A DNA stretch of 64,000 nucleotides. Source: Commensalibacter nepenthis. GTDB lineage: Bacteria; Pseudomonadota; Alphaproteobacteria; Acetobacterales; Acetobacteraceae. The notes below the pieces were generated by a model, which was not told the DNA's origin, ran no database searches, and saw nothing but the letters and a program-made list of their open reading frames with translations. The translations under genes and the position numbers were made by a program. Below, piece after piece: positions 33,203-43,577 of this stretch. Every line of letters begins with the position of its first letter. The first letter of the stretch is position 1. Location of the stretch: the NCBI RefSeq assembly GCF_029953305.1, contig NZ_JASBAN010000001.1, positions 2,260,014 through 2,324,013 on the forward strand. Reading direction: 5' to 3'.

Positions 33203-34537
33203 ATGGATTTATTTGGCTCTGAAAACGGCTTTGATAAAAAGCCTGCGTCCGTTACAACATCAACCAAGGGTCATGTACCTTTGGCTGATGATTTACGTCC
33301 AAAAACGCTGCAAGAAGTGATTGGACAAGATCATTTGTTAGGCACAGATGGTATTATAACGAATATGTTAAACCATCAATCCTTATCTAGTCTAATCTTA
33401 TGGGGAAATCCTGGCACTGGTAAAACAACAATTGCACGTATTTTAGCCCAAGAAACCAATTTACATTTTATTCAAATTTCTGCCATTTTCTCTGGTGTTA
33501 GTGATCTGAAAAAAGCCTTTGATGAGGCAATCCGTTTTCGTAATCACTCAGGACGTAGCACTTTATTATTTGTTGATGAAATCCACCGTTTTAATAGGGC
33601 TCAGCAAGATGGTTTTTTACCTGTTGTAGAAGATGGCAGCATTATTCTGATCGGTGCGACCACTGAAAATCCATCATTCACACTCAATGGCGCGCTTTTA
33701 TCCAGATGTCAGGTTTTGGTTTTGAAACGATTGGATGAGGCTGCATTAAACCTATTATTAACACGCGCAGAACAGCAATTAAACCATGAGCTTCCATTAT
33801 CTGAAAATGCACGTACTGATTTAATCTCTATGGCAGATGGTGATGGGCGATATTTATTGAATATGGTCGAACAAATTACTTTACATGCTGGAAATTCCAT
33901 TTTAGAAAGTAAAGATCTTACAAAAATTTTAAGTCGTAGAGCCAGTTTATATGATCGTAATCGTGATGGTCATTATAATTTAATTTCTGCATTACATAAA
34001 TCTTTACGAGGGTCTGACCCTGATGCTGCCTTATATTGGTTTGCACGTATGCTTGAAGGGGGCGAAGACCCAAGATATATCGCACGTAGATTAACACGTT
34101 TTGCCGCAGAGGATGTCGGTCTTGCATCCCCTAATGCCCTGACACTTGCAATTGCAGCATGGGAGACTTATGAGCGTCTTGGATCACCAGAAGGAGAGGT
34201 TGCTTTGGCCGAGCTAGTTGTATACTTGGCGACAGCTCCTAAATCAAATGCCGTTTATAAAGCGTATAATGAAGCAAGGGCAGTCGCAAAAAAAACAGGT
34301 AGCTTTATGCCTCCTGCACATATTTTAAATGCTCCAACCCATATGATGAAAGAGTTAGGATATGGAAAAGGGTATGAATATGACCATAACACAGAAGAAG
34401 GATTCTCTGGTCAAAACTATTTTCCTGATGAAATGCAAATTCAGCAATTTTACTCACCTACCAATCGTGGCGTAGAAGAAACTATCTCGCAACGATTATC
34501 CCACTGGAATCAACTAAGAAAAAAGCGTTCTGTATGA
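33203..34537 (+). CDS. rarA: Replication-associated recombination protein A (AAA ATPase)
   Basis: 444 residues, the standard size for RarA/MgsA. It acts at stalled replication forks and is related to clamp loaders and RuvB. Motifs are LRPKTLQEVIGQDHLLG, Walker A WGNPGTGKTTIA, Walker B LLFVDEIHRFN, sensor-1 IGATTENPSF and LLSRCQV. The N-terminal MDLFG may help bind replication partners. Its stop overlaps the ATG of the pseudouridine synthase gene. Cytoplasmic; complete. Confidence 0.95.
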   Translation: MDLFGSENGFDKKPASVTTSTKGHVPLADDLRPKTLQEVIGQDHLLGTDGIITNMLNHQSLSSLILWGNPGTGKTTIARILAQETNLHFIQISAIFSGVSDLKKAFDEAIRFRNHSGRSTLLFVDEIHRFNRAQQDGFLPVVEDGSIILIGATTENPSFTLNGALLSRCQVLVLKRLDEAALNLLLTRAEQQLNHELPLSENARTDLISMADGDGRYLLNMVEQITLHAGNSILESKDLTKILSRRASLYDRNRDGHYNLISALHKSLRGSDPDAALYWFARMLEGGEDPRYIARRLTRFAAEDVGLASPNALTLAIAAWETYERLGSPEGEVALAELVVYLATAPKSNAVYKAYNEARAVAKKTGSFMPPAHILNAPTHMMKELGYGKGYEYDHNTEEGFSGQNYFPDEMQIQQFYSPTNRGVEETISQRLSHWNQLRKKRSV

Positions 34538-35511
34538 AAATTTTACATATTTCAATTTTAAAAGAAGATGGCGATGTTAGGCTTGATCGTTGGATTAAAC
34601 GACAACATCCTAATATAACCCAAGGCATGATTCAAAAATTATGCCGTACAGGACAAATTCGTGTTGATGGCAAACGTGTTCAAGCCGCCACACATTTAAA
34701 AGAAGGCGAAATTGTTCGTTTTCCAATGGTTGAGGTCGATCCCGTCAAAGCAAAACAACCCCAACAAATTGATCCTAAATTAGCAAAACAATTAAAAGAG
34801 TGGATCATTTATCAAGATGATGATTTGTTCGTTATTAATAAACCCTCTGGTATCGCAGTACAGGGTGGAAGTAATGTTACCAACCATATCGATGGAATAT
34901 TAGAATCCTTACAATTTGATAGTAAATATCGCCCATCTTTAGTTCATCGTTTGGATAAAGATACCTCTGGATTACTATTAATTGCTCGCCATCCTGCTGC
35001 TGCTGCAAAACTTGCTGCCGCATTTAGAAGTCGAGATATGAAAAAAGTTTATTGGGCAATTACAACCCGTCGTCCTTCACCACTGAGTGGGCGGATTGAT
35101 TTACCTTTATTAAAAGTTGAATATCAAAACGGTTCTCATATAGAAGCTGCTGATGCCAAAAATAAAGAAGCACAACGTGCTATTACAGAATATGAAGTCA
35201 AAGATTTTGCAGCCAGAAAACTTGCTTTGGTTGAACTCTATCCTTTAACGGGACGTATGCATCAACTTCGTGTTCATTGTGCAGAAATGAAAGCACCTAT
35301 TCTAGGCGATAAGAAATATAATAAAGAAATGCCTGTGATGGATGGATTTTCTCAAAAGCTACATTTGCATGCACGGCAACTGGATATGCCTCATCCATCA
35401 GGGGGCAGGTTACTCGTAGAGGCACCATTACCTCCACATATGAAGGAAACTTTTGAACATTTAGGATTTGCAATTCCAAGTGAGAAAACAGCTGTTCGGA
35501 CTAAGAAATGA
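34534..35511 (+). CDS. RluA-family 23S rRNA pseudouridine synthase
   Basis: 325 residues. An N-terminal S4 RNA-binding domain (DVRLDRWIKRQHPNITQGMIQ...TGQIRVDGKRV) precedes the pseudouridine synthase domain with the catalytic-Asp motif VHRLDKDTSGLLLIA, plus VINKPSGIAVQGG and LTGRMHQLRVHC. This layout is that of RluC/RluD; the rRNA position is not readable, though RluC-type is likely from the LDRWIKR start. It overlaps rarA by ATGA and the next gene likewise, forming rarA-rluC-asmA. Confidence 0.9.
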   Translation: MKILHISILKEDGDVRLDRWIKRQHPNITQGMIQKLCRTGQIRVDGKRVQAATHLKEGEIVRFPMVEVDPVKAKQPQQIDPKLAKQLKEWIIYQDDDLFVINKPSGIAVQGGSNVTNHIDGILESLQFDSKYRPSLVHRLDKDTSGLLLIARHPAAAAKLAAAFRSRDMKKVYWAITTRRPSPLSGRIDLPLLKVEYQNGSHIEAADAKNKEAQRAITEYEVKDFAARKLALVELYPLTGRMHQLRVHCAEMKAPILGDKKYNKEMPVMDGFSQKLHLHARQLDMPHPSGGRLLVEAPLPPHMKETFEHLGFAIPSEKTAVRTKK

Positions 35512-37682
35512 ATAAAAAAAAGGTTATTCTAGGAAGTGTTGGTGTTTTGGCTTGCCTTGTAGGAGGCAGCTTATTTGCTGTGAACCAATTTGTTGATCGT
35601 AAGATGATTTTAAATCAGCTATATAGCAATATCGAAAAACAAACAGGACGCAAGCTAGCATTACAAAACCTAGATATCCATTTTTTTCCTTGGCCTGAAA
35701 TTAATGCTTCAAATATCACTTTATCCAATATGCCTGGTGGTAAAAACCCTCATTTTATAACCGCAGGAAATCTCAAAGCAAATTTAAATTTATGGTCATT
35801 ATGGCAAAGAACGATCCATTTTAAATCAATTCAATTATCCAATGTTCAAATTCATTTAGAACGTAATGCACAAGGTCAAAAAAATTGGGATCTCCAACCT
35901 GTTGAAGCAATAAAAGATAATAACTTACCCACAGCGCAACATATTACTCATCGTAAATGGGGATGGCAATTCAACAATGTTCAGCTTAAAAATGTAGAAT
36001 GTTGGTATGATGATGCTCTCAATCATAAAAATACACATTTATTTTTTGAACAAGCTGAATTAAATCAGCTAGAAACAGACAAAGTCAGATTTAATATTAA
36101 TGGTTCTCATCATCATGCAAAATTTACAATTACAGGTCGGATCAGCCATTTAACTGAATTGCTAGAAGGTGACGATACGGTTGCTCCTCCTGCTAAATTT
36201 CAAGTTAATCTATCAGAATATGTTCGCAATCAAAATGTTGGTAATATACGCATTAGCGGAACTTTAAAAAGTCTTGTTAAAGCCAAAGGGTATGATATTA
36301 TTGTTCGGGGAACAATATTAAATCTTGATGATTTAAATCACCTTTTCCCTCATGTGCATCTTCCTTCCATAGAAAATATTACGTTAAGCACAGCCTTTAA
36401 AGATATTTCAAAAGAAAGTGATCCTCAAGGTCTGCCGCAAATTGATCTCTTACAGCTTCACACGGGTAAGATTAACGCAGCAATCTTTCCTAATAATTTG
36501 CAGTTAATGAGTACAGAAATCGTTGCTAATGATTTGAATGCAGATGTGAATACTCAAATTGTCGGACAATTATATGGCAAGATGTTTCGCTGGTCTGGAA
36601 ATCTAGGTCGATTAAAAACCTTACAAGACAATGTTTTATTCAAAACAGACGAAAATCTTCCTATTTCTGGAAAATTATCCTCAGCAGATTATAATCTCAA
36701 GTTAGATGGTACCATAGGTGGAAAAAATCCTTCTTTGGCTACTGAATTAAGTTTATTAAACTATAATAATTACGTCAAAGATTTTGGCAGCCTGAATGCA
36801 CAAAATATTTTATACTCTGGGAAACTTATTGTGTCCTTTCCTTTGACTTTGGTATCACTTGAAAGGATCAACACAGATTTTTTATATCAGAATATTACTT
36901 CCAAAGGAAAAATAACCAGTAATAGTGTCAAAATAAACCAATATAATTTTGATAATTTTTCAAGCAATTTAGAATGGAAAAACAGAGAGCTTTCCTTTAC
37001 CCAATTGCAATTAGCAAATAAACAAAGCGATATCAAAGGGGATGTTCACTATTCTTTACAACAAGAAACGCCTGAGTTGAATGTCAGAATCTTTTATTCA
37101 TCTTTCCCAATGAAATGGATCGAAGATTATTTTTCAATCGCTAATATTTATACAGGGCAAATGACGGCTTTGGGAAATTTATCTACCAAAGGTAATAATT
37201 GGCAGGAATGGCAAAAAAATCTTACAGGTCAGCTCGGTTTATTTGGAACTGATGGTAAGTTAGAAGCAGAAGGTTTAAGACATTATATTGGTCAAGCAGC
37301 TGCAACATTACCACTAAAAAAATCTTTATCAACGCAATGTATTGCTTTACGGACGCAAATTAATTCAGATGATCTATATTTTGATACCATAACATTGCAA
37401 ACTAACCAATTTGCATTGAATGGGCAAGGAACGTTTGACATTCCAGATCAAAAATTAAATTTACATTTTATCCCAGATGTAAGGTTAGGGGCAATCAGTG
37501 CTTCGGCACCGATACGCATTGGTGGAACTTTGGCAAAACCTTATACGACTTTTGACATGAATAAAAATAGAGTTTTCTCATTGAATATTAATGCACTTAA
37601 TAAGTCACAACCAGCGACTAATTATTGTCAAGATGCTATAGAAAAAGCTAAAAAACCTTTGGGTATTTTACAAAAGAAATAA
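35508..37682 (+). CDS. AsmA-family envelope protein
   Basis: 724 residues. One N-terminal membrane helix (VILGSVGVLACLVGGSLFAV) is followed by the AsmA hallmark TGRKLALQNLDIHFFPWPEI and long beta-rich repeats typical of bridge-like lipid transfer proteins. The C-terminus holds the AsmA_2-type segment (ALNGQGTFDIPDQKLNLHF...RIGGTLAKP). The family helps maintain the outer membrane and may move phospholipids across the periplasm. It is translationally coupled to the pseudouridine synthase gene, and ATP12 follows after 21 bases. Confidence 0.88.
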   Translation: MNKKKVILGSVGVLACLVGGSLFAVNQFVDRKMILNQLYSNIEKQTGRKLALQNLDIHFFPWPEINASNITLSNMPGGKNPHFITAGNLKANLNLWSLWQRTIHFKSIQLSNVQIHLERNAQGQKNWDLQPVEAIKDNNLPTAQHITHRKWGWQFNNVQLKNVECWYDDALNHKNTHLFFEQAELNQLETDKVRFNINGSHHHAKFTITGRISHLTELLEGDDTVAPPAKFQVNLSEYVRNQNVGNIRISGTLKSLVKAKGYDIIVRGTILNLDDLNHLFPHVHLPSIENITLSTAFKDISKESDPQGLPQIDLLQLHTGKINAAIFPNNLQLMSTEIVANDLNADVNTQIVGQLYGKMFRWSGNLGRLKTLQDNVLFKTDENLPISGKLSSADYNLKLDGTIGGKNPSLATELSLLNYNNYVKDFGSLNAQNILYSGKLIVSFPLTLVSLERINTDFLYQNITSKGKITSNSVKINQYNFDNFSSNLEWKNRELSFTQLQLANKQSDIKGDVHYSLQQETPELNVRIFYSSFPMKWIEDYFSIANIYTGQMTALGNLSTKGNNWQEWQKNLTGQLGLFGTDGKLEAEGLRHYIGQAAATLPLKKSLSTQCIALRTQINSDDLYFDTITLQTNQFALNGQGTFDIPDQKLNLHFIPDVRLGAISASAPIRIGGTLAKPYTTFDMNKNRVFSLNINALNKSQPATNYCQDAIEKAKKPLGILQKK

Positions 37683-37703
37683 TAAAAAGGATCATAGAAA
37701 ATT

Positions 37704-38432
37704 ATGGATGGGGTTTCGAAATTACGTCGTTTTTGGAAAACTGTAAATATTATTCAAAATGATAAAGGCTATCAAATTTTATTAGATGAACGCCCTATTA
37801 AACTGCCCCAAAAAACAGAACTATATGTTCAAAGTAATTTGTTAGCAGAAAAAATTGCTGATGAATGGAAAAAAATTGGTGAACAAAAGGAAGATTTCTT
37901 TTCTTTCAACGACTTGCCTATGACACAAATTACAGCAACAATGATTGAAAAAATATCGCCTAACCCAGATATCTATATTGATGCATTGTTGCCTTATGTT
38001 AATGGCGATTTATTATGTTACTTTGCTGAACAACCCAAAAAACTAGTGACTCTACAGCAAGAAAAATGGACAGCTTTGATCCATTGGATCGAAGAAAAAT
38101 TCGAAATAAAATTAAAAACGACTCAAGGGATTATGCCGATTATGCAAGATACTGAAGTAGTCGAGATATTCAAAAACTATTTGTCTGATTTAAATTCAAT
38201 AGAGCTAACTTATTTCGCGATTACAGTCCCCTTGTTAGGAAGTATAATTTTAACTCTTGCTCTTAAAGACAAAAGAATTACCGTTCAAGAAGCATTCGAT
38301 CTAGCTTATTTGGATGAAATTACTCAGGCAGAAATCTGGGGGCAAGACACAGAACAACAAGCAAAATTAAATAAGATTAAAATTGACATTCAAGATGGTT
38401 ATAATTTTTATGATTATGCCCAGTCTGAATAA
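37704..38432 (+). CDS. ATP12-family F1-ATPase assembly chaperone
   Basis: 242 residues. ATP12 proteins bind the F1 alpha subunit during ATP synthase assembly and occur in alphaproteobacteria and mitochondria. Signature pieces are RRFWKTVNI, YQILLDERPIKLPQKTEL, IADEWKKIGE, LPMTQITATMIEKI, LLCYFAEQP and, near the end, AFDLAYLDEITQAEIWGQD. Size and order are normal. It closes the rarA-rluC-asmA-ATP12 transcript. The 284-base region after it (38,433-38,716) has no recognisable gene. Confidence 0.9.
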   Translation: MDGVSKLRRFWKTVNIIQNDKGYQILLDERPIKLPQKTELYVQSNLLAEKIADEWKKIGEQKEDFFSFNDLPMTQITATMIEKISPNPDIYIDALLPYVNGDLLCYFAEQPKKLVTLQQEKWTALIHWIEEKFEIKLKTTQGIMPIMQDTEVVEIFKNYLSDLNSIELTYFAITVPLLGSIILTLALKDKRITVQEAFDLAYLDEITQAEIWGQDTEQQAKLNKIKIDIQDGYNFYDYAQSE

Positions 38433-38671
38433 CAAAATTATTTAATTTACATTGTTTTTATTATAATAATTATAGTTCTGATATCTTAGTAATAAGAACA
38501 AAATAGAAAAAAAACAAAATGACATCAAATATTGTTTAGCAGCATTAAAACAATCGAAGATTTACGTTATAAATATATTGCTTTGTTAAAAAGCGCGATT
38601 TTGAATTAAATTATTGGATGGTATTTACAAAGATATTACGTCTGGGCTTGCGACAAAATAATTAAGATAGT

Positions 38672-38709
38672 TATAAAGCTAGTAAGTTACTAATCTTACT
38701 AGCTTTATA
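38672..38709 (-). terminator. ispDF: Long perfect hairpin between ATP12 and ispDF
   Basis: A 15-bp perfect stem (TATAAAGCTAGTAAG at 38,672-38,686 and its complement at 38,695-38,709) with an 8-base loop lies 8 bases beyond the ispDF stop. The minus-strand sequence after it (ACTATCTTAATTATTTTG) is U-rich only in part. It probably ends ispDF transcripts and could also act on read-through from the ATP12 side. Confidence 0.6.
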
Positions 38710-38716
38710 GGGTGAT

Positions 38717-39877
38717 TTATTCAGGCATCAAAATACTTGTCATAGCTTGACATGCAATTCCTTCTTCGCGCCCAGTAAAACCGAGTTTTTCTGTTGTGGT
38801 TGCTTTCACAGAGACACGCGTAAAATCAATTTGCAAAAGCTCTGCAATTTTTTTACGCATTTGTTCAATGTAGGGACGCATCTTAGGGCGTTCACAAATC
38901 AAGGTCAGGTCAATATTAATGATCTTGCCACTGCGTTGACGAACCCGTTCACCAGCATGAATTAAAAAACGCTTACTATCAGCATTTTTCCATTGATTGT
39001 CTGAAGGGGGGAAATGTGCACCAATATCCCCCTCTGCCAACGCGCCATAGATCGCATCACATAAAGCGTGCAGCCCAACATCTGCATCTGAATGACCTGC
39101 CAATCCAAATTCATGAGGGACTTCAATACCACATAAGTATAGGGGTCTCCCTTTTTCAAAAGCATGAACATCGAACCCAGAGCCTACTCTAGGTAACATC
39201 ATATTGCTCATTAAACACTCCAATCTTTTTAAATCTTCTTGATAAGTAAGCTTTATATTATTCTCATCACCTTGAACCAAAGCGACTTCTAAGCCAATAT
39301 CTTCAAATAAAGCTGCATCATCAGTTGCACTGGAACCTATTGCTTTTCTATGAACTTCTAAAAAAGGTTCAAAATGAAATCCTTGAGGTGTCTGTGCTCT
39401 GAATAAACCATCTCTGGAAACAGTTTCTTCAATAATATTATCTTTATTACGTTTAAGTGTTTCCGCTACAGGAATAGCAGGAATGACAGCTGGATAGTTT
39501 TTTAAAGCATCAATGACTCGATGTATAATTTCAGCAGAAACATTTGGTCTTGCGCCATCGTGAACCAACACAATATCAGGATGCTGATGCTCAGGTAAAG
39601 TTGCTAATGCTTCTAATCCTGCTCTGACACTATCTTGACGTTCTTTTCCACCAATTGTAGGAGGTAAAATCTTTTTATCCTGCAAAGGATATAAAATAGA
39701 ATTCAGTGTATCAGGATCACCTACAGGTTGAATATAATCCACATGCGGCAAGAACGCTTTGACAGCATGATAAATCACAGGATGTCCCAGTAATTGTATA
39801 TATTGTTTTGGAATAGTTCCATCTTTACTGAAACGTTTCCCTACACCCGCAGCAGGGATAATAAGAGCAATGCGCAT
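38717..39877 (-). CDS. ispDF: Bifunctional IspD/IspF enzyme of isoprenoid synthesis
   Basis: 386 residues, a fusion seen in many alphaproteobacteria. Residues about 1-225 are IspD, which makes CDP-methylerythritol (IIPAAGVGKRFSKDGTIPKQYIQL, VLVHDGARP, TPQGFHFE). Residues about 230-386 are IspF, which forms the cyclic diphosphate (RVGSGFDVHAFEKG, GLAGHSDADVGLHALCDAI, SVKATTTEKLGFTGREEGI). The IspE step is encoded elsewhere. It stands alone between a strong hairpin and a 131-base spacer to the divergent dusB. Confidence 0.95.
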   Translation of the reverse strand: MRIALIIPAAGVGKRFSKDGTIPKQYIQLLGHPVIYHAVKAFLPHVDYIQPVGDPDTLNSILYPLQDKKILPPTIGGKERQDSVRAGLEALATLPEHQHPDIVLVHDGARPNVSAEIIHRVIDALKNYPAVIPAIPVAETLKRNKDNIIEETVSRDGLFRAQTPQGFHFEPFLEVHRKAIGSSATDDAALFEDIGLEVALVQGDENNIKLTYQEDLKRLECLMSNMMLPRVGSGFDVHAFEKGRPLYLCGIEVPHEFGLAGHSDADVGLHALCDAIYGALAEGDIGAHFPPSDNQWKNADSKRFLIHAGERVRQRSGKIINIDLTLICERPKMRPYIEQMRKKIAELLQIDFTRVSVKATTTEKLGFTGREEGIACQAMTSILMPE

Positions 39878-40008
39878 AATTATTTAGTGATCCGAGTTAT
39901 TGAGGTTTTCATTCAATGTTATTATTTAGTAATACGCTTTTATTCAAGATTGAATAATAAACGCTTTATGATAATGTTGCTGAAAGATTGTGAGGAAAGC
40001 AAAAGAAC

Positions 40009-41043
40009 GTGACGATTTTACCCCAAACCATCCCAACATTAAAGCCAATTTATCTTGATAAAGATAAAGTTATCGATGTACCTATCATTCTTGCCCCAAT
40101 GGCTGGTGTTACTGACTATCCTTTTCGAAAATTAGTTAAAGAATTCGGAGCAGGGCTAGTTGTTTCTGAAATGATTGCCTCTTGGGCAATGATTCGTGAA
40201 AATAAAACCACGTTGCAAATGGCAGAACCGCTTACCGAAGGACTTAATTCGACCCAGCTGGCTGGCTCTGATCCTGTTGCAATGGCAGAAGCTGCAAGAA
40301 TAGCGGTTGGACATGGTGCAAATGTAATTGATATTAACTTTGGTTGTCCTGTTAAAAAGGTGGCTGTCGGTCAACAAGCTGGTTCTGCATTGATGCAAGA
40401 CGAAAAAAAGGCTGCAATTATACTAGAAGCAGTGGTCAAAGCTGTTGATGTTCCTGTAACTTTAAAAATGCGAATGGGATGGGATCAACAGTCTTTGAAT
40501 GCTCCAGAACTTGCAAAAATTGCCGAGAATTGCGGGATTAAAATGGTGACTATTCACGGTCGTACACGTCAACAACTTTATCGTGGATCAGCAGATTGGG
40601 CATTTATTCGTCAAGTCAAAGAATCTGTTACTATTCCCGTTATTGTTAATGGGGATATTATTGATATTGAAACCGCAACAACTGCTTTGCGACAATCTGG
40701 CGCTGATGGATTAATGGTCGGCAGGGGATGTTACGGAAAACCTTGGTTTCTTGCACAATTAAAATATTATTTCGTCCATCATACCACATTAGATGATCCC
40801 CCTTTGGTTGAACAAAAAGACATTTTATTAAAACATTATCAAAGTATGCTTGATTATTACGGGGAACGTTCGGGAATCAGATTATCTCGCAAGCATATTT
40901 CTTGGTATTCAGCTGGATTACATGGCTCCGCTGCCTTCAGAGCCTCTATTAATCAAATGGATAGTTCAGCTGACGTGATTGCAGCAATTAAAGAATTTTA
41001 CGATCAGAATATTCATCACCAACAAGAAACTTTGCTTCAATAA
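40009..41043 (+). CDS. dusB: tRNA-dihydrouridine synthase, DusB type
   Basis: 344 residues from a GTG preceded by GAGGAAAG. This FMN enzyme reduces uridines in the tRNA D-loop. Motifs are [40 protein letters not shown] with the catalytic Cys, [22 protein letters not shown], and the FMN-phosphate site [16 protein letters not shown]. It heads the conserved alphaproteobacterial dusB-ntrB-ntrC-ntrY-ntrX-hfq-hflX operon; ntrB begins 29 bases later. Confidence 0.95.
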   Translation: MTILPQTIPTLKPIYLDKDKVIDVPIILAPMAGVTDYPFRKLVKEFGAGLVVSEMIASWAMIRENKTTLQMAEPLTEGLNSTQLAGSDPVAMAEAARIAVGHGANVIDINFGCPVKKVAVGQQAGSALMQDEKKAAIILEAVVKAVDVPVTLKMRMGWDQQSLNAPELAKIAENCGIKMVTIHGRTRQQLYRGSADWAFIRQVKESVTIPVIVNGDIIDIETATTALRQSGADGLMVGRGCYGKPWFLAQLKYYFVHHTTLDDPPLVEQKDILLKHYQSMLDYYGERSGIRLSRKHISWYSAGLHGSAAFRASINQMDSSADVIAAIKEFYDQNIHHQQETLLQ

Positions 41044-41072
41044 TAGAGTCAACTATCGGCACGTATAATTAA

Positions 41073-42161
41073 ATGAATAGCGAACATGATCCTCAAGAAT
41101 TAAATGGCTATGACATTATTGAATCTTTACCTACACCTTTGATTGTCATTGATGATTTATTTGATATTATTTATATCAATGGTGCTGCCGAAGATTTCTT
41201 GATGGTCTCCAGAAAGAGCATTCAACAATGTTCTTTATATTCTTTTTTCCCCAATGCACATGCTGTTTTTGAACTGATTAAAAAGGTTCAATCTAAAAGA
41301 AGAGGGGTCGTAGAATACGAAGTTGAAATTTTTACTTATAATCAAGTTATCAAAGAAATAACATTATATATCGCACCATTTATTAAAAATAAAAAAATAA
41401 TAACATTGACGATCCACGATTACTCGATTGTAAAAACAATTGAGGAAAAAGCCAGTTTTCACAAAGTATCCAGAAGCGTTGCCAATATGGCTGCTTTGCT
41501 GGCGCATGAAATTAAAAATCCGTTATCTGGAATCAAAGGAGCAGCACAGTTACTTGAAAAATCTTTAGATGATTCTGATCGAGAATTCACAACATTAATT
41601 TGTGATGAAGTAGAAAGAATTAAAAATCTTGTCGATCGTACAGCAATTTTATATAATCAAAAGCTTCAGATCAGCGATGTGAATATTTACTCTGTGCTAG
41701 CCCATGTTAAGAAAATTGCTGAAAATGGATTTGCTTCTTTTGTTCAAATTAAAACGATTTATGATCCATCCTTACCTTTAATCAAGGCAGATAAAGATTT
41801 GTTGATTCAAGTTTTTATTAATCTTATCAAAAATGCAGCAGAAGCTATAGGCAGTCATCGAACGGATGGTGAAATTACACTGATTATTGGATATGAACCC
41901 AATCTTATTATGAATATCGTAAAAACTAAGAAAAGAGTCACATCCCCTTTGATGATCGTTATTCGAGATAATGGACCAGGCATTCCTCAATCCATTAAAC
42001 ATCGTTTGTTTGAACCTTTTGTCAGCGGCAGACCAAACGGAACAGGTCTTGGCTTGGCGCTTTGTGGTAAAATTATCAATGATCATGGTGGTATTATTGA
42101 TATTCATAGCCAAAAAGGCAAAACTGAGATAAAAATATATCTTCCTCTTATCTGCTGTTAA
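41073..42161 (+). CDS. ntrB: Nitrogen regulation sensor histidine kinase NtrB
   Basis: 362 residues, soluble. A PAS domain (about 10-115; LPTPLIVIDDLFDIIYING) precedes the H-box ALLAHEIKNPLSGIKGAAQLLEK with the phosphorylated His near residue 147, then N-box NLIKNAAEAIG, G1 IRDNGPGIP and G2 GTGLGLALCGKI. NtrB reads nitrogen status through PII and phosphorylates NtrC. No membrane segment. ntrC starts 20 bases downstream. Confidence 0.94.
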   Translation: MNSEHDPQELNGYDIIESLPTPLIVIDDLFDIIYINGAAEDFLMVSRKSIQQCSLYSFFPNAHAVFELIKKVQSKRRGVVEYEVEIFTYNQVIKEITLYIAPFIKNKKIITLTIHDYSIVKTIEEKASFHKVSRSVANMAALLAHEIKNPLSGIKGAAQLLEKSLDDSDREFTTLICDEVERIKNLVDRTAILYNQKLQISDVNIYSVLAHVKKIAENGFASFVQIKTIYDPSLPLIKADKDLLIQVFINLIKNAAEAIGSHRTDGEITLIIGYEPNLIMNIVKTKKRVTSPLMIVIRDNGPGIPQSIKHRLFEPFVSGRPNGTGLGLALCGKIINDHGGIIDIHSQKGKTEIKIYLPLICC

Positions 42162-42181
42162 TCCTTGGATATTATTTATTA

Positions 42182-43561
42182 ATGCTAAACAACACTCCAA
42201 CAATTTTGGTTGCTGATGACGATCGTTCCATTCGTACTGTATTAAAACAAGCCTTGATACGTGCAAAATATCATGTTGAATTAACAGATAATGCAACTGA
42301 ATTATGGAATTTAATTTGCGCTGGCAAGGGTGATGTCGTCATCACTGATGTTTCTATGCCTGACAAGAATATCTTTGACATTATCCCTAAAATCAAAGAG
42401 ATTAAACCAAATCTTCCTATTATTGTGATTAGTGCCTTATCCACTTTATCAACAGCGTTACAAGCGGAACAAGAGGACGTTTTTGATTATTTACCTAAAC
42501 CTTTTGATTTAGATAAATTATTAAATACGGTGCATCATGCGTTAAAATACGTAAAAAGCAACAATAAAGATCAAGAATTAGAGGAAAAACTCCCTTTAGT
42601 TGGAAAATCTGCTGCGATGCAAAATATTTATCGTATGATAGCTCGGCTTATTAATTCCAACTTAAGTGTCATTATTTCTGGTGAAAGTGGTACAGGAAAA
42701 GAAGCTGTCGCGAAAACATTACATCATTATGGCAATAGGCGTTCATATCCATTCATTACCTTGAATATGTCTGCAATGACTGCCAGTGAAATTGAAAATA
42801 AACTATTTGGATATGAAGAGAACGGACAATGGCAGTCAGGATATCTAGAACAAAGCATTAATGGAACTTTATTTATTGATGAAATCAATGAAATGCCTTT
42901 GGATATTCAAACACGTTTATTAAAGATACTAGAGAATAATTCGGATATTATTCATTATACACAAAAAAAATCGATGCGCCTTATTGCTGCTACTCGTTAT
43001 AATTTATTTGAATTAGTGCAAAAACAACAATTTAGAGAAGAGTTATATCATCGTTTGAATGTTATTTCTGTGCAAATCCCTTCCTTAAAGGAAAGAGCTG
43101 AAGATATCCCTTTGTTGATCGAACATTTTTTGCAAGAAAATTCTAGTTCTACGACGTTATCAGAACAATCAATTATTCTTTTAAAAGAATATCATTGGCC
43201 AGGAAATGTCCGTGAATTACGAAATTTGATCTTACGCTTAGTAACTTTTTATCCCAACCAAATCATTCAAGAGGATCTTATATTACCAAATCTTGAAAAG
43301 AAACCGCATCAACATCATGAAACTGGTTGTTTACCATTATCAACCTTAATAGAAAATCACATTTGTCGGTATTTTTCTGAAAATAAAGGATTACCAATTA
43401 ATAAATTATATGCTCAAATGCTAGCAGAAGTTGAAAAACCACTAATAGAACAAACTTTGATTGAAACAGAAGGCAATCAAATCAAAGCTGCTGCTATTTT
43501 AGGGATCAACAGAAATACGTTGCGCAAAAAAATTAAAGACTTTAATATTATTCATAAATAG
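42182..43561 (+). CDS. ntrC: Nitrogen response regulator NtrC, without GAFTGA loop
   Basis: 459 residues. The receiver domain has acidic DDD near the start, the phosphorylation Asp in VVITDVSMPD and Lys in YLPKPFD. The AAA domain has Walker A GESGTGKEAV and Walker B TLFIDEINEMP. A Fis-type helix-turn-helix (QIKAAAILGINRNTLRKK) ends the protein. Where sigma-54 activators carry GAFTGA after ELFG, this reads KLFGYEENGQWQSGYLEQ, so sigma-54 contact is probably lost, as in Rhodobacter NtrC, which works with the housekeeping polymerase. Confidence 0.92.
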   Translation: MLNNTPTILVADDDRSIRTVLKQALIRAKYHVELTDNATELWNLICAGKGDVVITDVSMPDKNIFDIIPKIKEIKPNLPIIVISALSTLSTALQAEQEDVFDYLPKPFDLDKLLNTVHHALKYVKSNNKDQELEEKLPLVGKSAAMQNIYRMIARLINSNLSVIISGESGTGKEAVAKTLHHYGNRRSYPFITLNMSAMTASEIENKLFGYEENGQWQSGYLEQSINGTLFIDEINEMPLDIQTRLLKILENNSDIIHYTQKKSMRLIAATRYNLFELVQKQQFREELYHRLNVISVQIPSLKERAEDIPLLIEHFLQENSSSTTLSEQSIILLKEYHWPGNVRELRNLILRLVTFYPNQIIQEDLILPNLEKKPHQHHETGCLPLSTLIENHICRYFSENKGLPINKLYAQMLAEVEKPLIEQTLIETEGNQIKAAAILGINRNTLRKKIKDFNIIHK

Positions 43562-43577
43562 AAACAACAGGTTAAAT

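Noticed and set aside
38641..38665. CTTGCGACAAAATAA resembling the IS6 terminal repeat
   Set aside because: Only about nine consecutive bases agree with the repeat, there is no adjacent transposase or second end, and it can be chance.
38433..38671. Short coding fragments in the gap after the ATP12 gene
   Set aside because: Frames are short and without start or ribosome sites; no family was recognised.
41778..42296. 172-codon minus-strand ORF across ntrB/ntrC
   Set aside because: It lies fully antisense to the conserved kinase catalytic domain and the start of ntrC, and its translation has no recognisable features.
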